The notes beneath the pieces are model-generated. The model worked only from the letters and a program-made list of their open reading frames with translations. It did not search any database and had not been told where the DNA came from. 64,000 bases of DNA. It comes from Erythroxylum novogranatense. Taxonomy: Eukaryota > Streptophyta > Magnoliopsida > Malpighiales > Erythroxylaceae. Of this stretch, positions 1-15,149 are shown one piece after another. Positions within the stretch are counted from its first letter, which is position 1. Each line of letters begins with the position of its first letter. The stretch is from contig CM057228.1 in the NCBI GenBank assembly GCA_029891385.1, forward strand, positions 22,778,309 through 22,842,308, written 5' to 3'. Both the position numbers and the translations under genes were made by a program.

Positions 1-700
1 GATTACGGTATGATATAATAGAATTTGCTAGCATTTAAATGGTGAATTAATAATTCAAGTGTTAATTAAATTATATCATAATTTTTATGTTATAGTAAGG
101 AAATTTCATATTTCATGCTTTATGATTAATGCTGGCTATTTTGAGTTCTACATTAATTTTATTGAGTTATAAGATAATTTTCAACTTTTAGAATATTGGT
201 TGAATGACTTTTAAAAAATGTGTCAACATTCATTTTGTTAAGCTTTGATGTTATACCTTATTAATGTGGTCAAATAGGACATTATATGAGTGTTGATGAA
301 GTTTATATTTTGTTAATGAATTTCTTTTATATGAGCGAAATTATTAGGATGTAATTATCTCTTTTTAAAAATTAAGAGATTGATTTTAATTAAAAGTAAA
401 TTAACTAAATTAGTAAATTAACTTTCATCGTGAGATCAACTCTTATTTGTCATACACTAAACTGATTAAAATATTCAAAATTAAAATAAGGATTTGATTT
501 ATATATGCCTAACGACACATATCAAATTTTGGTGCTATTATTGGGGAAAGTTTTATTTGCCTAGTTTATTTATTTATTTTTTAATCATAACTAACATTTC
601 TTTTGTTTTAAAAAAAAGTTAAGAAGAGAGAAGGTGATTTTTTATGAAATTAAGAGATGGAAAAGAAAATGAAATGTAAATCAAATTAGAAAAAAGAAGA
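1..700. other. AT-rich stretch without a gene
   Basis: No reading frame of useful length and no recognisable protein motif on either strand. Composition and short A/T runs match the decayed retroelement sequence to the right. I see no repeat structure or RNA gene here. Confidence 0.6.
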
Positions 701-713
701 CAAAAGGATAAAA

Positions 714-1110
714 ATGGCCACAGCTACCTTGGAGCAACTTTCAGAACCAAACTTAAAAGATCAACCTTTATGCATTGCCTTCCCAGGTTTGGAAAGACCC
801 TTAAAGCTAAATTCAGACTTTTTAAATTTATTGTCTAAATTTTATGGACGTGCAGTTGAAGATCCTCATAGAAATTTAAATAATTTTTTGTTATTTGTTT
901 TACTATAAAACCTGAAGGATTTGATGATGAACAAGTGAAATTACATGCTTTTCCATTTTCTTGCATAATTTTGCTAAACATTGGTTATATTATTTGCCTC
1001 CTAGATCTATAAATACATGGGCAAAATTGCTTAGATCTTTTCTTGAAAAATATTTTCCTGTTAGTAAAACATTAATTAGTATTACTAAAAGGTAAACTAT
1101 ACTTAGGATC
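714..1110 (+). pseudogene. Decayed gypsy-type gag fragment (Retrotrans_gag-like)
   Basis: A 64-codon frame at 714-908 reads through KLNSDFLNLLSKFYGRAVED, which resembles the start of plant Ty3/gypsy gag domains (usual pattern: hydrophobic residues, then F-x-G-x-x-x-E-D-P-H). After a stop at about 906 the match continues in other frames: KPEGFDDEQVKLHAFPFS near 910-955, then WLYYLPPRSINTW near 988-1020 and FLEKYFPVSK near 1040-1065. That is the usual order of the gag core (W-x-x-x-L-P, then F-x-x-x-F-F-P). At least two frame breaks and several stops show a dead copy. The family is established; the reading as an old LTR-element remnant is inference. Confidence 0.6.
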
Positions 1111-2145
1111 AGAGATGAAGAACTCTTATTTCTTGACGATGAAATGTCAATTTAAGTTTATTAAAGACTTAGGACGAGCTAACTGTTTAAAGATCCTATA
1201 TAAAATCATTAGGAATGAAGTTAAAGTGCCAAGAAAAGTGAGAATGAAGTTAAATAAAAGGTTAAGTTGAGAGTGAGGAACCTCTAATTAACACTTTTCT
1301 TGATCATCGTGAAGAATGGAGCAACCATATTGCTCTAAAAATTAATCAAGATTAAGATAAGAGTTCACTTAAAAGGCTTATAAAGAAGTGCTTAATAGAA
1401 GATAACTCAACCATAAATTTAAGATTTTTTTTTAGTTTTTTGAAATTATGGACCAATAATTTGAATATTTGTTTTACATTTGATAAGGAGTTATTTTTAT
1501 TAGATTGCTTTAGGTTTATATTTTTGTTATAGTTGTTTATGTTTTCTATTTTCTATTTTAGGCTTTTCATATTTTTGTTTTTGTAGTTATGGAAATAAAG
1601 GAAGAAATAAATAAGCTTAAGGAGAAACTTTGAAGAGTTTTAGATATTAAACATAAGAAAAAGGCCAGTGAGAAGCTCACAATTGAGTATATATTGAATC
1701 AAATTGTTGAACACGACTTGGGATATACCCATATACCAAAAAAAGATTTATAAAATATGATATATTTGTATCCCATGCTGTGTCTCTATATTTAGAGATA
1801 TATGAGGATTCATGGCGTAAAGAAATTAAAGACAGTAAGATCTACAACCTTGACCATGCCCACACAGCAAATCATGTTATGAGAAACATTTTTCTAAAAG
1901 GATCTATAGTTTGAGTCATGCTCATATCCCATACTGTGTCCTAATTTTTTTTATTTAGAATAATCCATGATCTACACCATAACCTTTTTGTAGATCATGT
2001 TGAAAAAATTTAAAATGCATAAGATTATGCCAGTCCCCCATTTTTGTCTCTCTCTTTAAATCTCTCTCAATTTCAAGACATTACCCTTTATTCTCATCAA
2101 GATCAATAACTTTTTCTCCTCCAAATCTATATTATTGAAAGCTAG
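1111..2145. other. Decayed retroelement sequence, no gene
   Basis: Continuation of the old element left of the CACTA insertion. Short frames occur near 1590-1750 but carry stops and match nothing I recognise. From about 1790 to 2010 there are loosely repeated segments built around 'agatctac/gatctatag ... catgc(c/t)ca(c/t)a', which resemble segments at 8995-9190. This would fit one ancient LTR element lying on both sides of the CACTA insertion. Confidence 0.35.
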
Positions 2146-2148
2146 GGA

Positions 2149-2161
2149 CACTACAAGAAAA
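2149..2161 (+). repeat. CACTA left terminal inverted repeat
   Basis: Thirteen bases CACTACAAGAAAA, the standard plant CACTA terminus, directly after GGA. Confidence 0.88.
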
Positions 2162-2415
2162 ATTAATTTCAGCAACTATTATTAATGGTTGCTAAAAGTA
2201 AGAAAATGGTCGTTAAAACTTATAGCAACCAAAATCGGGTTGGTCACAGGTGGTCACTATAGGGTTGTTACTAAAAGTGCTCAGTGACGAGTTATTACGT
2301 TGGTCGTTAAAAATGCATTATTAACAACCATTTAAAATTGGTCACTAAAGGTAGAATTATTAGCGACCAAATTTATACTTGCTAATATAAAATTTTATGG
2401 TCGCTATAATATTAG

Positions 2416-2640
2416 AATGGTTGCTATAGTTATGCATACTACGACCAAATTATTTTTGTTACTAAACAATAATCTTATAGCAACTAAGTCAATGGTTACT
2501 ATAGCTATTCATACTGTAACCAAATTATTTTTTTTGGTAAAAAATAATCTTATAACAACCAGGTCAATGGTTACTATAGCTATTCATACTGTGACCAAAT
2601 TATTTTTGTTAGTAAAAAATAATCTTATAACAACCAAGTC
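2416..2640. repeat. 75-bp tandem repeat, three copies, inside CACTA
   Basis: Units begin with AATGGTT(G/A)CTATAG at 2416, 2491 and 2566, and a fourth partial unit starts near 2640. Each unit contains the subterminal motif (GACCAAATTATTTTTGTTA and ATAACAACCA). The 100-codon frame at 2417-2719 exists only because 75 is a multiple of three; it is not a gene. Confidence 0.85.
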
Positions 2641-3231
2641 ATTGGTTGCAGTTTTTTTTATCTGGTTACAACAAATGGTGAATCAATTTTCTTTTAGTAA
2701 CCATATTGTGACGACATGATGCTGTTGCTAAAAATTTACTTTTAGCAACCAAATAATTTATTGCTATAGTTTTAATATCGTCACAAATTGTATTATATTT
2801 ACTGTAATTTAGCAACAAAAAATTAATTGTTGGTTACTAGAGTGTGTGTTAGCCACCAAAACTTGGTCACAAAAATAATTTGGATGGTTCCTAATGTATA
2901 CCTGTCAGTAACCAAAATTGATTGCAAAAATAATTCAAATTGGTCGCTAAAATTTATGCAATATAAACCAAATAAATACGTTGTTGGAGAAAATTATTTC
3001 AATTAGGCCACAATACTCATTCCAAGTGAATTCCAAATATTCCAACACAATACCTTAACAACCCAACAAATTGATATCAATTTTTTATTGACCAAAATAA
3101 TCACCTCTGGGTCACTCATAATAACTATTAGGCACATTTGATAGACATAAGAAAAGATTAAAGTGTCAAACAAATCTACTTCGATAACATTTTCTAAACC
3201 AAGAGTAAATACATTGACAATAAATTCTCAC

Positions 3232-3367
3232 ATTCCGATCATAGTAGGCCTCTCTGTTGAGACATCCCATGCCAAAAGTGTACCACGTCTATCACCAACA
3301 AAAATCCATTCCAATGTGGGGTGAAAAGCAAGTGCGCTAGCACCAAGGAGCTTAATGGTATTATCAA
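3232..3367 (-). pseudogene. Captured WD40-protein exon (TWD40-like) inside CACTA
   Basis: The minus strand between a splice acceptor (TATTTTAG before 3367) and a donor (GTGAGA after 3232) gives an open exon of 136 nt. It includes LEWIFVGDRRGTLLAWDVST, followed by ERPTMIG. This is WD40 blade sequence ending in the W-D dipeptide. From memory it is closest to the conserved N-terminal region of the plant TPLATE-complex WD40 subunits (TWD40 type). The splice sites sit exactly at the ends of the similarity, as expected if a piece of genomic DNA including introns was captured. No neighbouring exons of the same gene are visible, so it is a fragment. The WD40 assignment is firm; the exact parent gene is less sure. 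Confidence 0.6.
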
Positions 3368-4031
3368 CTAAAATACAAAACAAACAGATGGTGTAAGTAA
3401 AACACTATCAATCAATTGGTTCAAGTAAAATGCCACATTTGAGTGAAGTTTGAATCAAATAGAGCTGACAATTCAAAATTCGGAAGAAAGGTTTTATCAA
3501 TCAATCTACCTCAAATTCAAAAACATAACTACTAATCAATGGCAGTCATAAGTGATTTGCATGACCACCTTGCGGGGATAAACAATTCTTTTTTCAGTCC
3601 TTTTACCTTTAACTTTCATTTTTTAACTTCTACAGTTGAGATAAAATCAAATAATTCATTCTGTCAAACTACATCAGGAATTCAACAAAAAATAGCTTGT
3701 CAACTCTATCACTTTTTCATATGTCTTTATTTCTTTTCTCTTAGTTAATGATTTTTCCAATGAATTCCGGTCACTAAAACTCTGATGACAAAGTTTGTTA
3801 CACTGAACACTTTGTTGTTATATTTTAAAATAACTACAAATACATAAGAAAAAAATCACACATACAGACGTGTATGCTACAAAATGTGCATATGAATAAG
3901 AACCTGTAAAAGAATTACGTTACTGTCAATTTCAATAAACTCAAACAATAATATTAAAAATAAAAACTGAAAAACTATAGATAATTGAATTTGGTGGAAG
4001 AAAAAAACTATTCAACCTTACCTATTAGACA

Positions 4032-4965
4032 TCAATCCAAGTCACTATCATCATAAGCTTGAGATGTAGCTTCATCTTCTTCATCCTGATCTTCTTCAGC
4101 ATCATCATTGTCATCAACACGTAAGTGTACTATTTTTTCAACAATTTCGGTCTCTAATAGAGCTTCATCATTTCGGGCTACTAACCTAACCTCTTGAGCA
4201 CAATCTAGAACTTCTATATCAATACAATTTTCTTGTTGATATGCATCACTGACATTAGGTTCATTTCCATCAGTAAACTGGAGAAGGGATGGGTCAATCA
4301 GATGTCGGTGTTGAGCACTTTGAACTACTTTCCAATTTTTTCCTAGTTTTGTATCATTCACATAGAATACTTGAGTCACTTGATTAGCTAACACATAAGT
4401 TTTGTATCATTCACATAAGGTTCATTCTCATACCATAATCTACTCACGTTTATGCTTGTAAACTCACTGTCTATCTTTTCTGGTTTATTCCGATCTAAGT
4501 CAAACCATTTACAATTGAATAACACACAGTGAAAGCCACTAAAATAACTCAACTCAATTATGTCTTCTAGCATTCCGTAAAACTTAACCATTTTTCCCTT
4601 ATGTATAGATTCTGTACACACCCCACTATTTTGTGTTACACGTCGACAATCTCTTTTTTTTTGTTAGGTACTTAACTCCTACTATGCACCCACTACATTT
4701 ACTAATACGATAGTTAGGTCCTGATGCAATCGCAAGAAGCTCATCCGTAGCTTTAACAAATTTTATACGTCGATGTTCTTGAATCTAATTTTAATACAAC
4801 AATACAAATTATAAAATATTACAATTAAGAAAATAATTTCCAATAAAACAACATTTCAAAGAAGATTGAAAATCTTACTCGACTCTCGAACCATGAAGCG
4901 AATTCTTTCTTGTGAATCGCCATCCAACCAATAGGGTTTTCACGTTGAAGTATTTCTTCGTGCTC
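4032..4965 (-). pseudogene. CACTA transposase C-terminal remnant (DUF4216 region)
   Basis: Read on the minus strand from about 4965 downward. NPIGWMAIHKKEFASWFESR (4880-4944) is the linker typical between DUF4218 and DUF4216 of TNP2-like CACTA proteins. Then ATDELLAIASGPNYRISKC and a VTQNSGV segment follow at about 4760-4630. Next comes the DUF4216 core VKFYGMLEDIIELSYFSGFH ... SRLWYENEPYV (4600-4410), and QVTQVFYVNDTKLGKNWKVV at the head of the frame ending at 4032. The last 30 residues are acidic (D/E-rich). The coding line is split over at least three frames. A short duplicated string (YVNDTKL) occurs at the junction near 4390-4410. The catalytic N-terminal transposase domain is absent. 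Confidence 0.75.
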
Positions 4966-5094
4966 TCTTAACAACAAAAATTATAAATTAGTATTACATT
5001 AATAATGATATTATAATAAATAAAAAATAGCCATTGTCACCTCACTAGGAATAGACCCACTCAATTTATTGGTGAGATCCACTTGAGAAAATGC

Positions 5095-5235
5095 GAAACC
5101 GCCCCAAAACTTGGAGACAAGCTACCTTCAGGAATTGTTGTGAAGATTTAAGCGTAGCCATTTTCCCAAACTTGGACAAATCTGGTAAACTTCCAACAAC
5201 TTGTTTGAACTCAAATCAAGAATTTTCAAATTGGC
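5095..5235 (-). pseudogene. Possible LRR-protein fragment inside CACTA
   Basis: The minus strand reads NLKILDLSSNKL near 5233-5198, the L-x-x-L-x-L-x-x-N-x-L pattern of leucine-rich repeats. After a frameshift, SLPDLSKFGKMATL follows, like the next repeat. The similarity is short and broken, so this is a tentative call. It could be a second captured host fragment beside the WD40 exon. Confidence 0.35.
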
Positions 5236-5410
5236 TTCCAGTCTTGCATATCGGACATGTTACGAGATCATATTCTATTGAAATCCACAATTGAGCACCC
5301 TTTAATAACGTTAGGAAGAGTGCGGATAAACTATTTGAAGAAAGATTCAAAACATTTAGCGTTATTGAGTTGATTGCTGAATAGAACACATGGACATATG
5401 ATGCGAGCAT

Positions 5411-6559
5411 TAGATATCACATCAAAGAATTAACCTACTAAAGAAAAAGTACCATCTGCTGCAAATATTTACTTTCAAGCGCATCGGATATCAAATTTCA
5501 ATAGATATCAAACAATTAAGTAGAAATTATTATTATAAATTATATTATAATAAATTAAAAAACATTATGTTTCTTTAATTATTCTTATTATTTTAATTGT
5601 TTTCAATTATGATAATTACAATTTCCTTTTAATTTGTTAGTTTAGTTATTATTTTAATTATTATAAGTTGTGTTAATTTTATATTCCATATTATCATTCA
5701 CCATTATATTATTATTAATAATTTTATCATTTTTTATTCTTATTAATTTAATTGTTTAAATTTTTATTTTTTAATTTTTACATACTATTATTCTTATTAT
5801 TAATAAATTATTTATTTATTAATGATATTAAATAATATGATTGAATTTCTGATTATTATTAATTTTGTTCTTAATAAGAATAAGGAGAAAAACACAAAAC
5901 AATAATTTCTTGTTTTGGAATAATGTTATAATAATTAAAAGTTTAAAACTGGCTCAAGAAATCCTAAGCCAACTTAGGATTTGGCTGAAGGCTGAAAACG
6001 GCGCTCCCACAGGCACTTGTCCTTTGTCCATTGCATCTGTCAAATTTTAATGCCAAAACGACGCCGTTTGGGCATTAGATACAATAAGGCACGGTAGCAT
6101 TAGATAGAAGATTTGGACTCTTACAAGCACTGCAACAAATATTGAGGTGGGCCCACCCACATGCTCTTCTTCTTTTTTTACTATTTTTAATTTATGATTT
6201 TTTATTCCAATTAGGGGGAAAAAACAATTGTCGACTCATACGAGTACAATGGAGTACAGTTGTTATATTGTTCTTGTTTGTAACAATTTCGGATTAAACT
6301 TTGTATTTTATTATCTATTTCTTAATATAATTAGAATAAATACATGCACATTTTCGATTAAAAAATTTAACTGATTCGATCAGTTTAGTCGTAAAAATTT
6401 TAAATTGGTCAATTTTTTTGTTCGGTTTTAAACTTTCTGATTTTTAGTAGCTTGTTTTTTAAAACCGATCAGTTTATTAATTAATTAGTTTATTTTTGTA
6501 AATTAATAAATTCTTATAAACTAAAATAACCGAATCTAAAGAACTCTTTTCATCTTTTC
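5411..6559. other. AT-rich CACTA interior, no gene
   Basis: Very A/T-rich. No frame or motif I can support. A GC-richer island around 5990-6080 includes ACGACGCCGTTT, a string common in plant intergenic DNA. Confidence 0.5.
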
Positions 6560-6956
6560 TAAAATACTTAGCTACAAATTATTTTGTTGCTATAAATACT
6601 TCTTTAGCAATCATATAATATGGTTGTTGTAAAGAAATCATGTAAATTTAACAACCAAATTTATTGGTTGCTAATGGAAAATTTGAAATACTTGGAATGA
6701 CTACTCAATAGTTAGTTGTTAATAATAATTTTCTATAGCGACCATAAAGTTGTCGCTAAAATTGTTAAGTTTGGTCGTTATATTATTATCCATGAATTGT
6801 AAATTTTAGTGACCATCTATAGTCATCAAGTATTGATTGGTCGGTAAAAAATATACGTAACTTATATATTGCAACCAAATAATTTTTGGTTGCAAAATGT
6901 ATATAATTAACAACCATTTTATTATGATTGTTGAGAATTTGGTTGTTGAAACCAAA
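6560..6956. repeat. CACTA right subterminal repeats
   Basis: Repeated short motifs such as TTGCTATAAA, ACAACCA, GGTTGCTAATG and TGGTCG(T/G)TA in both orientations. They match those at 2170-2960. In CACTA elements such subterminal repeats are transposase-binding sites (family knowledge). Confidence 0.7.
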
Positions 6957-6969
6957 TTTTCTTGCAGTG
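6957..6969 (-). repeat. CACTA right terminal inverted repeat
   Basis: Plus-strand TTTTCTTGCAGTG, the inverse of CACTGCAAGAAAA. One mismatch to the left end. Followed by the GGA target duplication. Confidence 0.88.
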
Positions 6970-7922
6970 GGATCAAACTCATCTTTTTGGAGGGATCCTA
7001 CAATCTTAAGCATTTTCGCTTAGTCTCTAATTTGAAGCTTATAACTTTAAATGATGAGGCATGTCATATTAATTAGGAAGATCAACAATATTTATGTTTT
7101 AGTAGGTTGAGAGCGAGTTGAGGCCCCTGTAGCTAGAGGAGAGGAGAAAAATAAAGTGGAGCCCAAACTAATAAATGATTAATGCACCTAAAAAAGAAGA
7201 GATGATGAAGGAGTAAGAATATGTCAAGCCTTTACCATAATAACTGATGTGGGAAAGGATTGATAGGACCGTCCACTGTGTAAAGATAGATAACAGTCAA
7301 AACTATACTCTACACAAGTTACACATGTACTTAGGAAAGATGGAGCAACAATTATCCACTTGCTTATAGTATTTGGAATACTCTAAGTTACCTCCAAAGT
7401 CTTGGACGATGGTAAAGATGATGATGATGATGATAAGCATGATGGTGACTGAGCTCCTATTTTTATTTATTTCTTTTAAGCTTTCTAAATTATAAGGATT
7501 ATTTTCTTTCTTTTTTGATCCTTAACTACATTGTTACTTTTGTTATGTTACTGTGTTTAGCTTAAAGTTACTTGTGTATTTTCTTGCTTTTGAGTTTGCT
7601 TTAGTTGTATCTATAAGGTATAAATAATCTCTAGATGTTAATCAAAATTACCTCGGATAGCAAATGACAAACAGGAGCCAGATGAATTTCTATTTGTTTT
7701 TTTTTGTTTTTCTCCTTTTATATTTATTGTCCTTAATCTTTGTTTCATTCCTTATAGTTTATATTGAGTAAAATATACAACTCAAGGTTGAGGATGGAAT
7801 TGGTTATTTATAAGCCCTATTTTACTTTTCAATTTTGTTGTAATTAGATAAATATGAAAATTTAGAAAAAAATTCTAAAAGTGAAAGAAGATTGATCAAA
7901 ATGATACATTATAAGTTTGGTT

Positions 7923-8036
7923 GATTTATAATTTGATTAGTTTAGGCAAATAGTTATGAGCATTGATATCTAATTTAGTGATTTATAATTTGATTAGTTT
8001 AGGCAAATAGTTATGAGCATTGATATCTAATTTAGT
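7923..8036. repeat. 57-bp perfect tandem duplication
   Basis: The 57-bp unit starting GATTTATAATTTGATTAG and ending CTAATTTAGT occurs twice back to back (7923-7979, 7980-8036) without differences. It is therefore recent compared with the decayed surroundings, or an assembly duplication. Confidence 0.9.
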
Positions 8037-8994
8037 TTTGATTTGCTTTAACAATTATGAAAAATGATACTTAATTTGCATTATGATACTTTTATATAAT
8101 TTAATCATATTTTTAATTAGAGGATGATTCTTTCTAAGTATTTTAGTAGCTCACTGAAAAATAAATAAATATAAAATACATTCAAAAAATGGGAACAAGT
8201 GAGCATAATTAAATTAACTGAATTAGCTTTCATCAAGTTAAAAGGTTAAAGTTAAAGAGTAGAGCTAGTAACTATCCGAAACAATGGCTTAACTGAGTAA
8301 CTATGAGTATTTACGACAATGTGTTATCTTTCAGTAAAAGATTAGTTAGATTTTCAAAAAGCCTCTAAGTGCTCCTTTAATACTTCAAAATTAAATGCTT
8401 ATTTTTGTTAATTTAGGCTATTAAAATAGTAAGAAATTTAAACGTTTTGGTCTTTTATGTCTACTTTAAGAATTAAGTTAAAATTTGTAAATTAAGTTGA
8501 TGTTTGAAGGATGGGTAGATTAAATTGCATTGATTTATGATTTAATTTAAGTATCTAAATGTCTAACTAATTGATAAATAATGCGATTGAATAAATGGCA
8601 GATAGTCATAATTACTCTAATTGATTTGTTAAATTATTTCCTAAAACTACGGCTTATTTAAGTTGAGAGTGATTAAATTGATTTACTTGAGAAAAACAAT
8701 GATCTAAGTATGGGGATATTTGATATGCATACAAAATGCACATATATTCTTAAGTATTTTGCTTGATTTTAATGTTAAATTATCTTATTTTACTTATCCT
8801 TTGACTTATTTTTAGAAGATTGTAAAAAAAAAATGACCTTAAGATGATATTATTTAAGAATTAGAGGCCATTCCAATTAAATTCGTAAAGGAAATAATAA
8901 TTCTTATTTTAACACAATCTATCCTATGTCTGTGTTAAGTTGTTAGCCTGCGCCTAAATGAATGAACATGCAATAAGTGACACGACTTGAGATC

Positions 8995-9190
8995 GTGTCA
9001 GTCCAAATCAAAAAGGAAATAGAAGATCCATGATTTGGCGACATAATTATGCTAAAGATTGTGTTTATTATCCACATGAAAATAGTAAGATCCATAATTT
9101 AGTGACATAACTGTAGGACAGACCGTATTCTTCATTTGGAGAAAATAGTGAGCTCTATGATATAGGTCATTATCATGCCCTATACCATGT
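8995..9190. repeat. Diverged short repeats of about 65 bp
   Basis: Three loosely similar segments headed by AGATCCATGATTTGGCGACATA, AGATCCATAATTTAGTGACATA and AGCTCTATGATATAGGTCAT. Similar phrases occur at 1790-2010 on the other side of the CACTA element. Such repeats are common in untranslated parts of large plant LTR elements, but the family is not determined. Confidence 0.4.
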
Positions 9191-10276
9191 CCTAAGCTAA
9201 CAAAACATATTTAAGCGAGAAATTTCTAATTTTAAAAGGTCTGTAACCGATGATCGGAGAAAACGCATATATGAGACATCTTTTTTCTCTCCAAAAGTTA
9301 GGATTAAGTATTGGGATGCTCCAAAACCTTCGAAAAGTCAATTCTAATTTTTTTTATAAGAAATCCATACCTAGACATTATCCTAACAGATCAAACTAAT
9401 GACAAAAATCAAGATTTCATTTAGGTTTATTCCTATTATAATTTCTTTATTTTTTCTTTCGATTTTTTTGTTTTAAGCATGCTTCGTAGCTAAATATTCT
9501 CCAATTTTAAATAAGGAAAAGTCTAGTGGTTATTTTATATGAATTAATTCAAAATCATTTTATGATTTGAGGTGTAATTTTCAGAATTAACTTTGATTGA
9601 TCCTAATGTGAATTTATTCATGTCAGCATTCAAACCTAATTTAAATTTACTTATGAAAAATTCGAAAGAGTATGCTTGTGATTGGATAATGACTTATATG
9701 GCAAGCGTTGAATAAGTTGCCAAGAGAGAGACCTGTGCGATCTTCCTAGTGTTAGAGTGAGACCTTTCGTATGATTTCACAAATATTAATGCATTCAAAG
9801 GGGTGGTAGCTTGGTATTTTATTTTTTATTACAAATTAATAATTTATTGTAATTATTTTAAATTATTAATTTAAGTTAAATATAATTAGTTCAAATCATA
9901 TTTAAGAGTTGAGTTGTGCTATTATGTTTGGGATATTTGACTAATTTGCATATGATATTTGTATCATATTTGTTTTGTTATTATTGTTAAGCAAATTTTA
10001 AGAAAAGAAAATTTTGAAAATTAGAGAATCCTCTTTTAGTTTTCTTAAATTTTAACGAATGTTTGTGCCTTTTATCTTATTTTATATAATACGGATGCCA
10101 TTGTCAGAAATGAAGGATAAGATAATAATATAAAAAAACTTATCAAACCTAAAACGACTTATTATATGCTTTCATATTCTAGGAGTTGCATATTATTTCT
10201 AAGTACTTAAAAGAAAAACGCCATATATAATCTCATTTTTCCATAGCTACAATGATTGATGGAGCTCCAACTGCTG

Positions 10277-13554
<3,278 letters not shown>

Positions 13555-14117
13555 TTCCCTCTCAGCCTGCTAAACCTATTCGTTGGTAAATTATTTCACC
13601 TAAATGCTTGTCTTTGATCAAGTACACTGAGAAGGTGGGGAACCATGTCTGCATTTAAAGCTCACAACTAATTCTCACCGGCCAACCCCTTTTTTTGCAT
13701 TAAACGCTCGCAACTAACTCCCTTGTCTTGGAGTAGCTTCAGCAAATTGATTCACCGTCAAATTCAGCAGTAACTAAAGCAAATTGTCTCCAAGTTGTTG
13801 AAAAATTGTATTGAGCTAACTTTATTGCTATCCACGAAGCTCACATGCTTATGGCTTTATGGTTGAGAGTTGGTGTCAAACTGGTCATGCTTTTATAGGA
13901 TTGGATAAGTTTCTACAGTAATCATTACTAGCTGTCTGAGAATGTAAATTGTCACTGTGGTCTAAAAGTCAATGTTTTGTTTTCAGTACTTAAATTAAAT
14001 ACTTCACCGATATTCGAGGAGTCTATTTTAAATTTTTAATGAATATTCAATTGATTAATATGTTGTACGCATCATTGTTATAAATATCTACTAGTTGGAT
14101 TTGATTCTAACACGGAA
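13555..14117. other. 5' flank of the aldehyde dehydrogenase gene
   Basis: Presumed 5' UTR and promoter side of the minus-strand gene. No ORF. I cannot point to a convincing TATA box or known element. Confidence 0.4.
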
Positions 14118-14260
14118 TTGTATTATTCATCGTCGTCGACATCATCGTCAATTCAAAATTCTCGAATGAAACGGGATTTGAAAAAGTCTGATAATACACA
14201 GCCTTATTTATAGAGATGCTATTTCTGGTAAACTCACATGTAAATAAGACAATATAAAAG
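14118..14260. repeat. Diverged copy of a LINE 3'-tail repeat
   Basis: Shares order and wording with 14816-14960: CGTCGTCG...ATCATC, then GAAACGGGATTTGAAAAAGTCTGATAATACACAG..CTTA, then a tract reading TATTTCTGGTAAACTCACAT. The second copy reads GAAATGAGGTTTGGAAAGGTCTGATAGTACACAG..CTTA and TATTTCCGGTATACCCACAT. Roughly 75-80 percent alike by eye. Confidence 0.6.
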
Positions 14261-14815
14261 TGATGTAATTATTATAAAGTATTATAAAATTGTATTAATA
14301 CTTTTTATAAAATTATTAATGTCAATCGAAATTGTATTAATATCGGTCAATATCAAGTATTATAAAATTATAAAATATTTTTAAATTTTTAAAATTGTAA
14401 AATAATTTTCAATATATTACCTCTGCGTAAGTTATAATTTTACATTAACCTTGTCTCAAAATTATAATAATAGAAACTTGAAATAATAACATTCTATTTA
14501 TTTCTATTAATTTTACTTTTATATAGTTTACATGTAAACAATAACCATGATTAATATAAAGAAGACCATTTAATCGTCATATAAATATAAAATTTAGGAT
14601 AATACAAAGTACTTACAATGTTACAATTTTATTATATACTAAATAATAACTACATCAAAACCTCAAATAAAAAGAATAATAAAGATCTATAACTCTTTAA
14701 ATATTACAACAAGAGTTTTTGCCGAGGAAACAACTAACCAGAAGTGAAATCTGAAACAAAAATATTTATAGTTATATTTATATTACACATGCAAATTTCA
14801 CATATACATCAAATA

Positions 14816-14960
14816 TAAGTCGTCGTCGTTATCATCATATTTCGAAGTCCCGCAGTGAAATGAGGTTTGGAAAGGTCTGATAGTACACAGTCTTACTCCT
14901 ATATAGTAGACAGGTTATTTCCGGTATACCCACATACAGATGTATCAAAATGATAAAAAA
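14816..14960. repeat. Second copy of the LINE 3'-tail repeat
   Basis: Diverged direct repeat of 14118-14260. It lies downstream, on the minus strand, of the LINE reverse-transcriptase tail at 15150-15335. I take it as part of the LINE 3' UTR. Confidence 0.55.
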
Positions 14961-15149
14961 TAATAATAATTCAATTCTTACACTCCTACAAAGACTTATC
15001 TTCTCGTTGCTAATTGCGTTAGGAATCTACACTAAGCAACCCTGAAGATACGACAACCCTGCGATTTGATACGTCCATCGCGATAATCTTCCCTCCTATA
15101 CCTGAAAAAAAAGTACTTCCCATACGATAAAGGTGAGGCATAAGGACTC

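Larger units (their letters stand above)
2149..6969. mobile_element. CACTA (En/Spm) DNA transposon, degenerate
   Basis: The left end reads CACTACAAGAAAA and the right end, read inward on the minus strand, reads CACTGCAAGAAAA (12 of 13 identical). Each end is directly flanked by GGA (2146-2148 and 6970-6972), the 3-bp target duplication expected of this superfamily. Both ends carry many short subterminal repeats of the type GGTTGCTA / TGGTCGCTAAA. Inside are a decayed transposase tail (4032-4965, minus strand), a WD40 exon fragment, a possible LRR fragment and a 75-bp tandem repeat. At 4.8 kb with no intact transposase, it could move only with help from elsewhere. Confidence 0.88.
6973..10276. 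other. Decayed repeat DNA between CACTA and the aldehyde dehydrogenase gene
   Basis: No convincing coding region. It contains a (GAT)6 microsatellite at 7418-7435, a 57-bp tandem duplication and loosely repeated segments near 8995-9190. I interpret it as the right-hand remainder of the old retroelement into which the CACTA element inserted. The last 200 bp would include the 3' UTR of the aldehyde dehydrogenase gene. Confidence 0.4.
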
